Below, piece by piece: positions 21,174 through 31,484 of a DNA stretch of 64,000 nucleotides. The notes beneath the pieces were generated by a model that had not been told where the DNA came from, searched no databases, and saw only the letters and a program-made list of their open reading frames with translations. The DNA is from Azorinus chamasolen (taxonomy: Eukaryota; Mollusca; Bivalvia; Cardiida; Solecurtidae): positions 1,364,001-1,428,000 of the forward strand of contig OY755241.1 in NCBI GenBank assembly GCA_963576725.1. Reading direction: 5' to 3'. Numbering within the stretch: position 1 is the first letter of the stretch; each line of letters begins with the position of its first letter. Both the position numbers and the translations under genes were made by a program.

Positions 21174-22439
21174 GAACACAGAAAACACCAAAAGACACAC
21201 AAGAACCAGAGATAAACGTTCCACACATGAACAAATCACAAGCACAAAGACGCAAGGCAAACAAAAGGAAGGGTGACAAAGAGAGTACCGCCTTGGCACG
21301 GTCAGTAGCAAAAACACCACTGGGGGTTTAAACCGGTTTACGGACGTCCTAACCTCACACTTCTCTCACCCTAGCTTTACAAATATTGTAAATAAAGGTA
21401 TCCCCGCTGGACTTACCCACAACATAGACGACGGTGAACACAGGACAACATGTAAAACATAGCATAATAACTGTGACAATCCGTCAAATATGTACTCAAT
21501 GACTTTGCTGAAGTCAGAGCACCTGCAGGTAAGCCGTTAAGGGCACGACAGGGAAAAAGTAATACATGAGTCTGGTAAGCTCATCCTGTATCCAAGTTTA
21601 AGAGTATACCATCATAGAGTACTACCCTCGGCCTGTCATCGCGCAAGCAAAGAGGGGAGCGTAGCTACCGACTGTAAAAGGGTCGATAACCAAACATGCA
21701 GTGCGTTGCAATATGATAGGATCATAACTTATCTTTTTAAATGTTTTAATGCGTTTTATAAACAAATCATGAAAATGGATATGACCCCGAATTTTCCTAA
21801 GTACAAACGTACATCGTCTTGTTAACATATAATGTTAAATATATCGTAATCACAAGAATATGTACAGCACAGAGTATCTACATATAGCAGATATAAACAA
21901 AAACATATAAATGCATAATCAGCAAATATATTGAGGATGAATAATGCAGTAAATATACTGGGAGTTTAAAGCTGTGTTTCTTAAAGTCATAGCTTCTTTA
22001 ATATATTTCGAACACTTTACCAATACCTTTCTGTTTTGAGATTTTAGTAATTCAATAAACTTGTACATAGATGGTCTTACATAATAATATTTCTTCAAGT
22101 ATACTTTTCGCAGCTCAATATATTTGGGACATATACATACAAAATGGTATTCATCTTCTAGATCTAAAAGGCTACAACATTGACAATATCGCTGCTTACG
22201 TGGTATGTTTTGCCTTGCGTATCGACCAGTCTGTATACGAAAAGGATGCACCGAAAGTCTCAGCCGACACAAATAAAACCTATAATTGCGTGGCAGTATA
22301 TCAAGATAATTCTCATAAACAACAGATTTATAATGCTTATAGTTTTTTTTTGTTATACATATTTTATTTCATCTATATTTTGTTCAACATATATTACATA
22401 CTATAATTATTACATCAATATAAGATGAAAAACTATGCT

Positions 22440-23512
22440 TTATGAGAGAAATAGAAGAAGAAGAAGAAGTACTGTACAAGGGCAGTGTGAATGTATGAGT
22501 GGACGTAAAGAAAGGTTTGTCAGCTTATAGTTATTAAGTACTGAACTTCTATCCAGCGTACAAGCCCATTCTTGTTTAAATGTGTCTATCACTCTACCTT
22601 TAAACACCTCTGGGAATAGTTTAGGGTCTACACAATTCACTTCGTTAAAAACATGCGAAAATCCATAATCACTTAACATCTTCTTAACATTTTCCACCCA
22701 GTTTTTACAGCCCCTATTACAATCCTCCAAACTAATCCTGTACATTGTTTTCAGTAAAATATTTTCAGAATATTTAAGCTTACACCAGTACTTAATTAAT
22801 CTTACATAGCGAGGTATATATAATGGGTATCTACCAAGTTCGCCGTAAACAGCCGCTGAGCAAGTATTCGTTTTTACATGTAATAATCGTTTACAAATTT
22901 TTAAATGTATTCTTTCGATTTCTTTGGACTTGGTAAATCCCCAGATTTCGGATGCATATCCTAAAATAGAACCAATAAAAACATCAAATAATTGACACAG
23001 TATCTTAGGTTTCAAGTCAAATTTCTTACAATTATACAATAAAGTATTCAGTGCTTTTAGCGCCTTACCAATCAAATGCTCTTGGTTTAATGTAAAATTA
23101 CCTGTATAATTAAAAACAGTACCAAGATAATAAAAATCATTCATAACATCGAGTTCATGGCCATCATAGGTCCAGTGTTCCGTGGGTAGAAGTCGTCCAC
23201 GTCTTCGGAAAACCATTACCTTTGTTTTTGTAGTGTTTACCTTTAACCCCCAAGTATCACAGTATGTATGTAGAAGATCTAAATGACTTTGTAGCTCAGT
23301 AGGGGACTCACCTATAATGGCCATATCATCAGCAAACAATAACAAAATTAGGACTATATCATCGAACAATAAACCAGAGTCAGTACTGTTCTGCAGATAA
23401 AGCTCTAAGTCCTCCACGAAGAGAGAAAATAAAATCGGTGAGGTTACCTCCCCTTGCCTCAATCCAACAACATAACTGAAGTACTCGGAATAACCAGAGC
23501 ACGATTTGATAC
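22440..23512 (-). pseudogene. Reverse transcriptase fragment of the LINE
   Basis: 340 codons open from the internal Met, extendable a few codons upstream in frame. Contains RT fingers/palm motifs (LRQGEVTSPILFSLFVEDL, FADD). Missing N-terminal RT and endonuclease. The tail (TVLLLLLLFLS) comes from a (TTC)n run, not protein-conserved sequence. Confidence 0.75.
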
Positions 23513-23755
23513 AAGATCTAACCCCGATCAGATGACTCCTATTTGACCTGGGTCTACTCTGTGTACAAATGCGTGAAAACGAGTTTATATGAAGGAAAGA
23601 GTTAAAGACAGGTTGTAGCTTTACGCAGATCGAAAGTTATGAATACGTCCCATAGGAGTTTTCTGCATTACTTTCGTGTTGCATTAAGCAATCATCTGAT
23701 TTTTAAAGACACATATAGTTATTCATAAAGTGACCGCTTTAGCTAGGTTTTACTG
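23513..23755. mobile_element. P2 remnant followed by M1 MITE
   Basis: CAGATGACTCCTATTTGACC then GGGTCTACTCTGTG to GGAAAGAGTTAA (23513-23606), then an M1 remnant with CCCATAGGAGTTTTCTGC ending GGTTTTACTGTA at about 23757. Confidence 0.55.
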
Positions 23756-24017
23756 TAATACGGCTAATACATGGCCGTGCTGTATAGTGTTTATTTCACG
23801 GGTGCAAAACCGCTCATCCCTCACATTGCAGCAGTAGCTTGTGTTGTATGATTGTCCGACCCCATACGCACAGTTGAACGGTGACACAACACACTATTTA
23901 TCAAGGCATAGGCTTGTTCATGTTATAATGGAGTTAGCGACAAGGTAAGTTAACCGAGGATACATAACATCTAATGCTTTAACACTTTACTCCATAAATA
24001 CGCCTTTCTATGCCTTT
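23756..24017. repeat. Duplicated segment (matches 63066-63330)
   Basis: GGCTAATACATGGCCGTGCT, CTCATCCCTCACATTGC, GTTATAATGGAGTTAGCGAC and the start of a P1 MITE are nearly identical to the 3' flank of gene B. Part of the segmental duplication. No ORF. Confidence 0.75.
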
Positions 24018-24209
24018 AGGTTAGTTTAAACATATTTTATTTCTTGCAGTGATATACATGTTCAATCCAGAAATCACATCATCATATGAGAAAAAAGACT
24101 GGATCGAAAGCTAAGAGCTTATATAGATCCTCTCCTTGATACAATATTATGCCCCCAGTTTCATTTATGCAGAACTCCCTTTGCCTTCGTTTAAACCATA
24201 TCCACACTA

Positions 24210-24455
24210 CTAACCCTTTACTTCATACTTATGCTTTTCTATACTCTGCAAACAGAGTAGACCCGGATCAGACGACTCCTATAGGAGTCGTCCGATCAGG
24301 ATATGCTTTGTTCGCTGATAATATAATACGGATATGCTTCAACAGATTCTGTCAAGATCCACCTTCCTGGTGCGCATATGCCATTAGAAGAATACCAATT
24401 AATATTCATAGTAGCATGACCTAGTATGTGGCATATTCTTGAAGGAAAGGGTTAA
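24210..24455. mobile_element. TTAA MITE P1
   Basis: ACTAACCCTTTACTTCATAC ... GAAGGAAAGGGTTAA. Perfect core CGACTCCTATAGGAGTCG at 24273-24290 with GATCAGGATATGC arms. Confidence 0.75.
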
Positions 24456-25199
24456 GCAGTCCTGATTATATGGAGAAATGACATATCTGGATCCAAACTT
24501 TAGCAAGAAAAAAACATTCCTCTGAACAAACCATGTAGACAACAACAGTGACAACAGTAACCACACACAACAACTACAAAATATTCTCTCCTCCTCAACA
24601 GCCTATATAAGCTCTCTATTCTGATACTATATTCATGATACTATGCACACTTATATGTACTCATTTCTATAATATGTTGATCAGAGCTATATTTGTATGC
24701 TATTGATATTATAAATGTTAACTCTCTGCATAGTTATACCGTGACCGTACATGTTGTCATGTGTCTTGTAAGAAAACTTGACTAATAAAAGATATGTTAT
24801 GTTACAAAAGATATGGCGTAGCTACTCCTCATAACTATGTCATAACAGGGTATAATATACAAACATTTTAAGTTTGCACTAGTCTCTATATTTGCCACTA
24901 TCATACTAATATTTTTAAAAGCTGCGAAATACTATATCGAGTAGTATATACGGGTAGATTTTGCAAGGTACGTCAAACACACCCAGTATAGAAATATACA
25001 GTTAACACTAAAATAAACAGCTGCATTACTCACTGCAAAGAGATGTTACTTTGTGCAGTGAGGTATGATATATTAGTCTATAGTCTCCTATAATTCTTTA
25101 AACGATGGCTGTGTACATGTTATGTTGGTTAATAACCTGTGTTGTGTAGCTATTTACGTATGTACATGGATGAGACTTAAATAGATAAATGACATGCTG

Positions 25200-25400
25200 T
25201 GTACCGATGTGTTTGTGGTGATTGCGTCTTGTATGTGACTTTCTCCTGTATGTGTGTGTGTGTATGTGTATAAATTGCTATATAAATTGCTTTATATCAT
25301 GTCGGTGTTTTGGTGATGGTGGCGTTTTGTGTGTGGCTTTTCCTGCTTGAATTTACTACTTTTTCATTAAATAAATAAATAAATAATATTATGAAATGAC
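25200..25400 (+). repeat. LINE 3' UTR fragment, opposite orientation
   Basis: TGTCGGTGTTTTGGTGATGG, CTTTTCCTGCTTGAATTTAC then TACTTTTTCATTAAATAAAT is the reverse complement of 20625-20700. It includes a short TG tract at 25252-25266. Confidence 0.6.
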
Positions 25401-25429
25401 ATACATATACATGTACTGGTAAATTAACC

Positions 25430-25622
25430 CATTCTCTCCTACTGACACATTTTGCGCCTCTGTAAAACTCATGTTTTGAAATCATTGTGATAAATAGAGC
25501 ATTTGCTCACAATGGTTTCAAAACTACACACATCTAAAAGTCTCCGTTTCTATTGTTAATGCTCCTTTTCGGTAGATTAATTCATAGAGGTTGGGTCTAA
25601 AAATAGTCTAGGAGAGAATGAG
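25430..25622. mobile_element. TTAA MITE P3
   Basis: TTAACCCATTCTCTCCTACT ... TAGGAGAGAATGAGTTAA. The hairpin is reduced (TAAATAGAGCATTTGCTCAC). Landmark CTCCTTTTCGGTAGATTAAT. Confidence 0.75.
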
Positions 25623-26058
25623 TTAAGTATAGACGTCTTACGTTTGGTACTGTGTAACGGTTATTTACAATACATGTACATGTCATCAGATAAGAATAAC
25701 GATGTTTGAAGACAAAGAAGTATATAAAGAAAAGGTGGACATGAAAATGTTTGAAAAAAAAAATAGATTTTTTTTTTAGAAATTTAGGAACGATCGTTTG
25801 GGACAGGTCAATGCAATCAACATTCTGGATTGAATATCTAAGTAGGGGTTTGCAAACTTCATAATAAAAACCTTCTACTTCTTATGATGAAATATTGTGT
25901 AGCTTCAAAAAGCAGTTAATTGTCTTCAGGGGTCAAAGAATTGTCGCCCATGAGTAGCAACTTTTTAGTAGCAGTACAGATCGGGTTGACTGTAGAAAAC
26001 ATTTCATGTCTTAGATGATGATATATTGGGCAGAACAGAAAAAAAGATATATGCCTTT

Positions 26059-26890
26059 GCAAACAGAATACAAGGAACCGTCTGATCTGGGTCTGCTCTG
26101 TTTGCTTATGGAATGATATAGATACAAATTTAGCGAGTCTGACATGTTAAAAAATCCCTTGTTCATACTGCCAGTATAAATACCAGTTAATTAATACTCA
26201 TGACATCATTATTTCTGTATACATATCCATGGTGTAAAGGGTTTTACATAAATATTCATATCAGAAATAACGCTCTATAAACAGTAATTTAACTGATTTC
26301 TTTTGCAATGACGTATGAAGAAGATTATTTAGGCTCTGTCCAATACTGTAGAATCATATCTTTTATTATTGCAAACAGAGCAGGCTTTGCTCAGAGAGCT
26401 CCTATAGTATATGTCTGACCTGAGTGAACTATGTTTGAAAAGGCGTTAACAGGCGTATTTATGGAGTACAGTAAACCCTCTCTATAATGTCCACTAAATT
26501 ACATTAAGTATTTTGTTTTAAATACAGGTGGCTGCTTAAAGCAAGGTAAAAGTGAAACAGAGCGTTCTGTTTTACTTTCACCTTGCTTTAAGCAGCCACC
26601 TGCCCTAGATACCAACTAATTAACACAATTCAGTGGCCATTATAGAGAGGTTTTACTGTAAACTATTTACACGCTGATAACCGTTGCAAACAGTTGTGCT
26701 CCAAATCAGGCATATCATAATTATGTAGACGACCCCTCGTTAGTGTGCTAGAGTATTGAAACGTTTTGTTTGATATCTACTATGAATTGCAAGATACAAG
26801 ATACAAGAAGCTTTATTTAGGGTCGGTTTCAAAACTGCACAAATTATTATTTATAACATTAGCAATCACGCTTTAACCAACAAAACTGAT
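26059..26890. repeat. Duplicated segment (matches 63340-63890)
   Basis: Two P1-type MITEs and GATATCTACTATGAA are shared with the gene B flank. In this copy an M2 MITE (26469-26658) and a LINE tail (26792-26880) are added. Confidence 0.7.
26469..26658. mobile_element. TA MITE family M2, with empty site in the paralogue
   Basis: 190 bp; CAGTAAACCCTCTCTATAAT ... GAGAGGTTTTACTG, TA at 26467-26468 and 26659-26660. The paralogous sequence at 63771-63772 has a single TA (GGAGTAAAGGG). Long hairpin with CAAGGTAAAAGTGAAACAGA arms. Confidence 0.88.
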
Positions 26891-27159
26891 GTGTCTACTC
26901 GTGTCACTCTTATTAGGTTGGATCCAGACCAGACATTTACGTAACCCATTACCTTATTAGAAGCAAACAGAGTAGACCCAGATCAGACAGGTCATGTAGG
27001 ATATATAAAGTAAGGATAAATAGGCCTGATTTTACACCTTCTATCATGATAATAAATTCACTTGTTCATAATTCCATTGTTAAATCCAGCTATACTTGAT
27101 ATGTATAGTCAGTATTTCTTACATGAATATTCATCAGATTAATGACTGACCCAAATATT

Positions 27160-27501
27160 CCCATATTATCCTAGAGGAGCTTTCTGCATGGCTTTCATTC
27201 TGCATTAACCCTTTCCCTTATATTGACGACTTTTGGCGACTCTGTAAAAGTCACTTTGTGAAACCATTGTGATAAATAGAGCATTTGCTCCTATAGGAGC
27301 AAATGCTCTATTTATCACAATGGTTTCAAACTACAAAATTCTTAAAGTTTCCATTTCTCTAGTTAATGCTTCTTTTCGGTAGATTTATTCAAAGAGGTTG
27401 TATCTAAAAATAGCCTATGAGGTAATGGGTTAAGCTGCCACCTGTCTCCAACACCGATATTTATACTAAATTTAAAGCCCGGTTTAGAGGGCTTTACTGT
27501 A
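27160..27501. mobile_element. M3 MITE right half hosting P3
   Basis: Starts inside the core (CCTAGAGGAGCTTTCTGCAT), ends GAGGGCTTTACTGTA. The left half is missing from the core outward. Confidence 0.6.
27209..27429. mobile_element. TTAA MITE P3 nested in an M3 MITE
   Basis: TTAA at 27205-27208 and 27430-27433; CCCTTTCCCTTATATTGACG ... CTATGAGGTAATGGG. Perfect core TTGCTCCTATAGGAGCAA (27285-27302). The surrounding M3 reads TCTGCA[TTAA]GCTGCCACCTG, as in the uninterrupted M3 at 52719-52943. Confidence 0.88.
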
Positions 27502-27889
27502 CAGCTAAATTCTTCACAAACAAATACATAAACATTCATTCGGCCAAACACAAGGGACTCATTTATAAAGCCTCTGTATGCAAGCACTTTTTTTTATTAC
27601 ATCCATATGGGAGGCGAAAGTGACTGATTGACATTTTGATTGCATTTTAAAATGAAAAACTTGAAGAAAACAAATAAGTTTGAGAATTGTAGCAGACGAC
27701 ATTTTTCAGACGACAATTACTCTTTAGATCGTGTAAAACGATACGTAATTCAAAAACAAGTCATCCACTGGTAATCCGAGTACATACCCTTATTATCCCA
27801 AATACTTCCCCCTCCATGAGTCTCTACAAAACTGAACAAGTCAACTGGACACCATTGGTAACTTTTAAATTAGACTGACATAATAGCAA

Positions 27890-27960
27890 ATAGCGTAGAC
27901 CCTGATCAAACTGCTCCTGTAGGAGCAGTTTGAGATGGTCTGCACTATTTGTCTAAATTT
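27890..27960. repeat. Hairpin related to MITE cores
   Basis: CAAACTGCTCCTGTAGGAGC then AGTTTG with GTAGACCCTGATC / GATGGTCTGCAC arms. No terminal TTAA recognised; 27600-28330 otherwise contains repeated GTCGTCTGC motifs and nothing coding. Confidence 0.6.
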
Positions 27961-28334
27961 GTCTGTCCGAATACCTCATTGCAGTTAAGGTACTAAGGTC
28001 ACTTTAAAAGACATAATCTACCACAAGACGACTGAGAAAGGTTGAACATTGTTGACAGCAAATATTGTCGTCTGCTTTATTTCTAAAAGTTTCCTTTAAA
28101 AACGTTGCCAGAGTGTTACGTAGTTTAAATCATGAAGAGGTACGTTACTTTACCAGTTTTCAAACGTCACCACAAATTCGCTAGAAGCTTCATGATTAAA
28201 TAGTGGTCATTATCACGAGACGATTGAATTATTTTGAATCGTGTCTACGTATAGCAGACGACAGGTTGTTTGTTTGTCAGTATAGTTTTGTTTAGTTTAA
28301 AGTATAAACTAAGGAGTATAATTTAAATATGCAA

Positions 28335-28560
28335 AAGCCCTTTACCTAATGAATATTCATGAAAGAAATAATGAATATATGAATATCAATTAGATGATGT
28401 TTACTAATTGCTGAATGAACAACGGAATTATTGACCATGGTAGGCATTTACACTGAGATTTATATTATCCCATGAGCAAAGAGAGTAGACCCCAACCAAA
28501 CGTTTCCTGTGTCTACTCTGTTTGGAACTGTGTGAAAAGGCCTCTCCGCGAGATAAAGGG
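28335..28560. mobile_element. TTAA MITE P1, degenerate
   Basis: GAATATTCATGAAAGAAAT, GAGTAGACCCCAACC, GTGTCTACTCTGTTTGG, GATAAAGGGTA. The core is deleted. Confidence 0.5.
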
Positions 28561-28774
28561 TACCGATTTGATATAGGGGGTTTAGCTAGAAAATTTGCTT
28601 CATGCAAGGCAAAAGTAATGCATTAAGTGTGTCTGCATTTAGGCTAAGCTACCATAGGTCTGAAAGACCCCAAATTAGATTTATATAATAATCGCTTAAG
28701 ATAGGTTTCATGATTTCCTTTTCTAAACAGTTTTGATCCAGATTAGACGCCGATGCCTTTAAAGTTTAAACGCA

Positions 28775-29012
28775 TGTGGGTGGATAATGCAGGACGATAG
28801 TAATGCAGAAATCTCCTGCTGAAGCGTAAAAAGGAACTCTGCAACATACCGGTTTTGATCACCTTATGAATAAATATAGATGTTCTTTAAAACAGTTTAT
28901 TTGCTTTATGCAGGACAAATGTAATACAGAAAGCTCCTATAAATTGGAGTTCCTGCTTAACTTTCGTTCTGCATTAAGCTACAACCTGCCTTCACGACCC
29001 AGAATGAGACTT
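28775..29012. mobile_element. Two degraded M1 MITEs
   Basis: GGATAATGCAGGACGATAG (28779) and TATGCAGGACAAATGTAATA with GAAAGCTCCTATAAATTGG (28907-28950). Terminal inverted repeats incomplete. Confidence 0.5.
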
Positions 29013-29049
29013 GTATTAGGAGATCACTGTGAGGCGGGGGGGGGGGGGT

Positions 29050-29165
29050 GTTATCGTGAAATCGTCAAATCATGAAATTTTTAAGTGAAATCGTAAAATC
29101 GTGAAATTGTAAAATCGTGAAATTGTGAAATTGTGAAATCATGAATTGAATTGTGTGAAATCTTG
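29050..29165. repeat. Short 9-10 bp tandem repeat
   Basis: Variants of GTGAAATC / GTAAAATC / GTGAAATTG run about a dozen times after a G-run at 29037-29048. Confidence 0.8.
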
Positions 29166-29342
29166 AAGTGGAAATGTCACCCCCGGTCTTTCGTATCGTT
29201 CCTTCAATTTCTTCTCCATTACACTTCGGATTCAACTTGCAGCTTGATTGGCATTAGCAAACAGATTTGACCCAGCATCGAGCCACCGAGTTACTCGTCA
29301 TGATCAGGATCCAAGCTGTTTAACACTTGGTCAATAGTTTAA

Positions 29343-29537
29343 CCCATTACCTCATAAGCTATTTTTAGATACTACCTCTTTGAATAAATCTACCGAAAAG
29401 GGGCATTAACTAGAGAAAATGAAATTTTTAGCATTTTTGTACTTTTAAACCATTGTGATAAATAGAGCATTTGCTCCTATAGGAGCTAATGCTCTATTTA
29501 TCACAATGGTTTCACAAAGTCAATATGAGGGAATGGG
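29343..29537. mobile_element. TTAA MITE P3
   Basis: TTAA at 29339-29342 and 29538-29541; CCCATTACCTCATAAGC ... TATGAGGGAATGGG; core TTGCTCCTATAGGAGC with GAGCATTTG/TAATGCTC arms. Confidence 0.85.
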
Positions 29538-29600
29538 TTAAATAGATTTGACCCAGTTGAGACGACGAGTAACTCGTCAATCTTGATCCAAACGGAAGTA

Positions 29601-29775
29601 CAGTAAAACCTCTCTATAACGGCCACTAAAGTGTGTTAATTAGTTGGTATATCAGGGCAGGTGGCTGCTTAAAGCAAGGTGGAAGTAAAACAGAACGCTC
29701 CTATAGGAGCAACCATCTGCCTTTAACACAAACTACTTGGTGTAATTTAGTGGCCGTTATGGAGAGGTTTTACTG
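29601..29775. mobile_element. TA MITE M2 with collapsed right arm
   Basis: TA at 29599-29600 and 29776-29777; CAGTAAAACCTCTCTATAAC ... GGAGAGGTTTTACTG. After the core GCTCCTATAGGAGC the right hairpin arm is deleted. Confidence 0.85.
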
Positions 29776-29805
29776 TAGTCAGACTTACAACAGATCCAGT
29801 GATAA

Positions 29806-29955
29806 TCAGCACACCCTTTCCCCATCCAACGTTAATCAGCACACCCCTTTCCCCATCCAACGTTAATCAGCACACCCTTTCCCCATCCAACGTTAATCAG
29901 CACACCCTTTCCCCATCCAACGTTAATCAGCACACCCCTTTCCCCATCCAACGAC
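29806..29955. repeat. 30-bp minisatellite
   Basis: Five near-identical units of AATCAGCACACCC + TTTCCCCATCCAACGTT, differing by one C. Confidence 0.92.
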
Positions 29956-29956
29956 C

Positions 29957-30150
29957 TAACCCTTTACTCAATAAATACGCCTTTTTCATGCATATGCAAC
30001 CAGAGTAGATCCAGATCAGAAATATCTGATTCTACAGTTTTATTCTCAGCAAAAAAGTCACGTGGTTATATGCCATTATAAAAATTAGTGTAATTAATAT
30101 TAATGATGTCATTATTTCTTACATAAACAGTGAACATGTAAAGTATTAAC
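29957..30150. mobile_element. TTAA MITE P1, degenerate core
   Basis: CTAACCCTTTACTCAATAAA ... ACATGTAAAGTATTAA; the hairpin is reduced to CAGATCAGAAATATCTGATT. Confidence 0.6.
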
Positions 30151-30217
30151 TAGAATATAAATCACATTATGGTGACCATCAGGCAGAGCGGCAAAACAGC
30201 CTAATCAATCAATCAAT

Positions 30218-30434
30218 CAACCCATTCCCTGCCATAGGCTATTTTTAGACCCAACCTCTTTGAATAAATCTACCAAAAAGGAGCATTTTCTAGAAAAAGG
30301 GAACGTTTTAGAACTGTGTAGTTTTGAAACCATTGTGATAAATAGAGTATTTGCTCTTACGGAGTAAATGTTCTATTTATCACAATGATTTCACAAAGTC
30401 ACTTTTACAAAGGCGTCAAAAGAGGGAAGGGGTC
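30218..30434. mobile_element. MITE P3 with mutated targets
   Basis: TCAACCCATTCCCTGCC ... AGAGGGAAGGGGTCAA: both target copies read TCAA instead of TTAA. The core is TTTGCTCTTACGGAGTAAA. Confidence 0.7.
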
Positions 30435-30685
30435 AATCATTTCTTTCTGTCATATAAACGCACTTTCGCGCCTTTGTAAACAATGTATACCTAGATCAGA
30501 CGGCTAGTCTAGGAGTCATCTTATCAGGGTCTGCTCTGGTTGCTTATGGGATAATATAGTTCTAAATCTTCAGTTTCTCTGACAGCCAAAGTATCTCTTG
30601 TTAATGCTCTATAAGTAAGACAAATCTTATTAATATTCATGATGTCATTATTTCTTGCTGAAATATTCAGGAAGGAAAGGGTTAC
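30435..30685. mobile_element. TTAA MITE P2, directly adjacent
   Basis: ATTTCTTTCTGTCATATAAA ... CAGGAAGGAAAGGGTTA; hairpin GGCTAGTCTAGGAGTC. 30686-31480 downstream is unassigned. Confidence 0.6.
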
Positions 30686-31484
30686 ACACGCGTTCAAACT
30701 GATATAAATGTGTCGGATCGTTTACATATTTGAAAAGATTTATCATCCGTGAATACCAAGTAACGATATAGCCTATACATGACATGTATATCTAACAACT
30801 TCGCATGTTTGTGTATATGGGGAGTTTGTGATGATCTAAGCAAAACTCTTGGTTCAATATTGTTGTATATTAGGTGAAATTGTTATTATCTAAGCAAAAC
30901 GATTCACATGTACTTGTTTTCTAAAGAGCCTGATCCGTGCCAAAACTCCAGATATGTAAACGTGCAATCGTATAGACAATGAAATGTTGAAATGAGCTTT
31001 ATAACGGTAAACTGTCGCCCGGAACTTTGCATTTATCATTTCGTATTTGTACTTTTACGTTATGCTATAGTTAAACTGTACTTTGTAAATATGAAAATGG
31101 ATAATGTGATTCACAGTTAATATTGAATTAATATCTACTAAAATATGATGAATTACATCAGCAATGTTTCAGACACGTCCCGGGTAATCTTTGTACCGAT
31201 ACGTCCGGACGTTATACACTGCCGACTTGCTCACTACGAATAGCAAGTTACACATACACTCTGACAAAACTCGGATTACAAAACTCGGAATACAAAACTA
31301 CACGATTTTGTATTTCCTTATAAGGAGAAATTACGAACTTTTTACGAAGTGAAAATGGGCGGACTCGGCTCGTTTCCATTTTTGAAGACATAATGTCAAA
31401 ATCTAAAAATAGACGAACTATCGCGCTGTTCAGCAAATCGGAAGGAGTAGGTCGAAATGTAAACAAACATGGCGGTGTTATTAA

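Larger units (their letters stand above)
24018..26049 (-). mobile_element. 2.0-kb insertion absent from the paralogous locus
   Basis: Flanked by TATGCCTTT at 24009-24017 and 26050-26058; the paralogue has a single TATGCATTT near 63340. It begins AGGTTAGTTTAAACATATTT, the 3' terminus of the CR1-like LINE at 45817 in minus orientation, so it is probably a LINE insertion later hit by MITEs (24210-24455 P1; 25430-25625 P3) and a LINE 3' UTR fragment (25200-25400). No coding sequence recognised. Confidence 0.55.

Noticed and set aside
22071..22428. Plus-strand ORFs opposite the LINE
   Set aside because: They are antisense shadows of the LINE C-terminal region on the minus strand.
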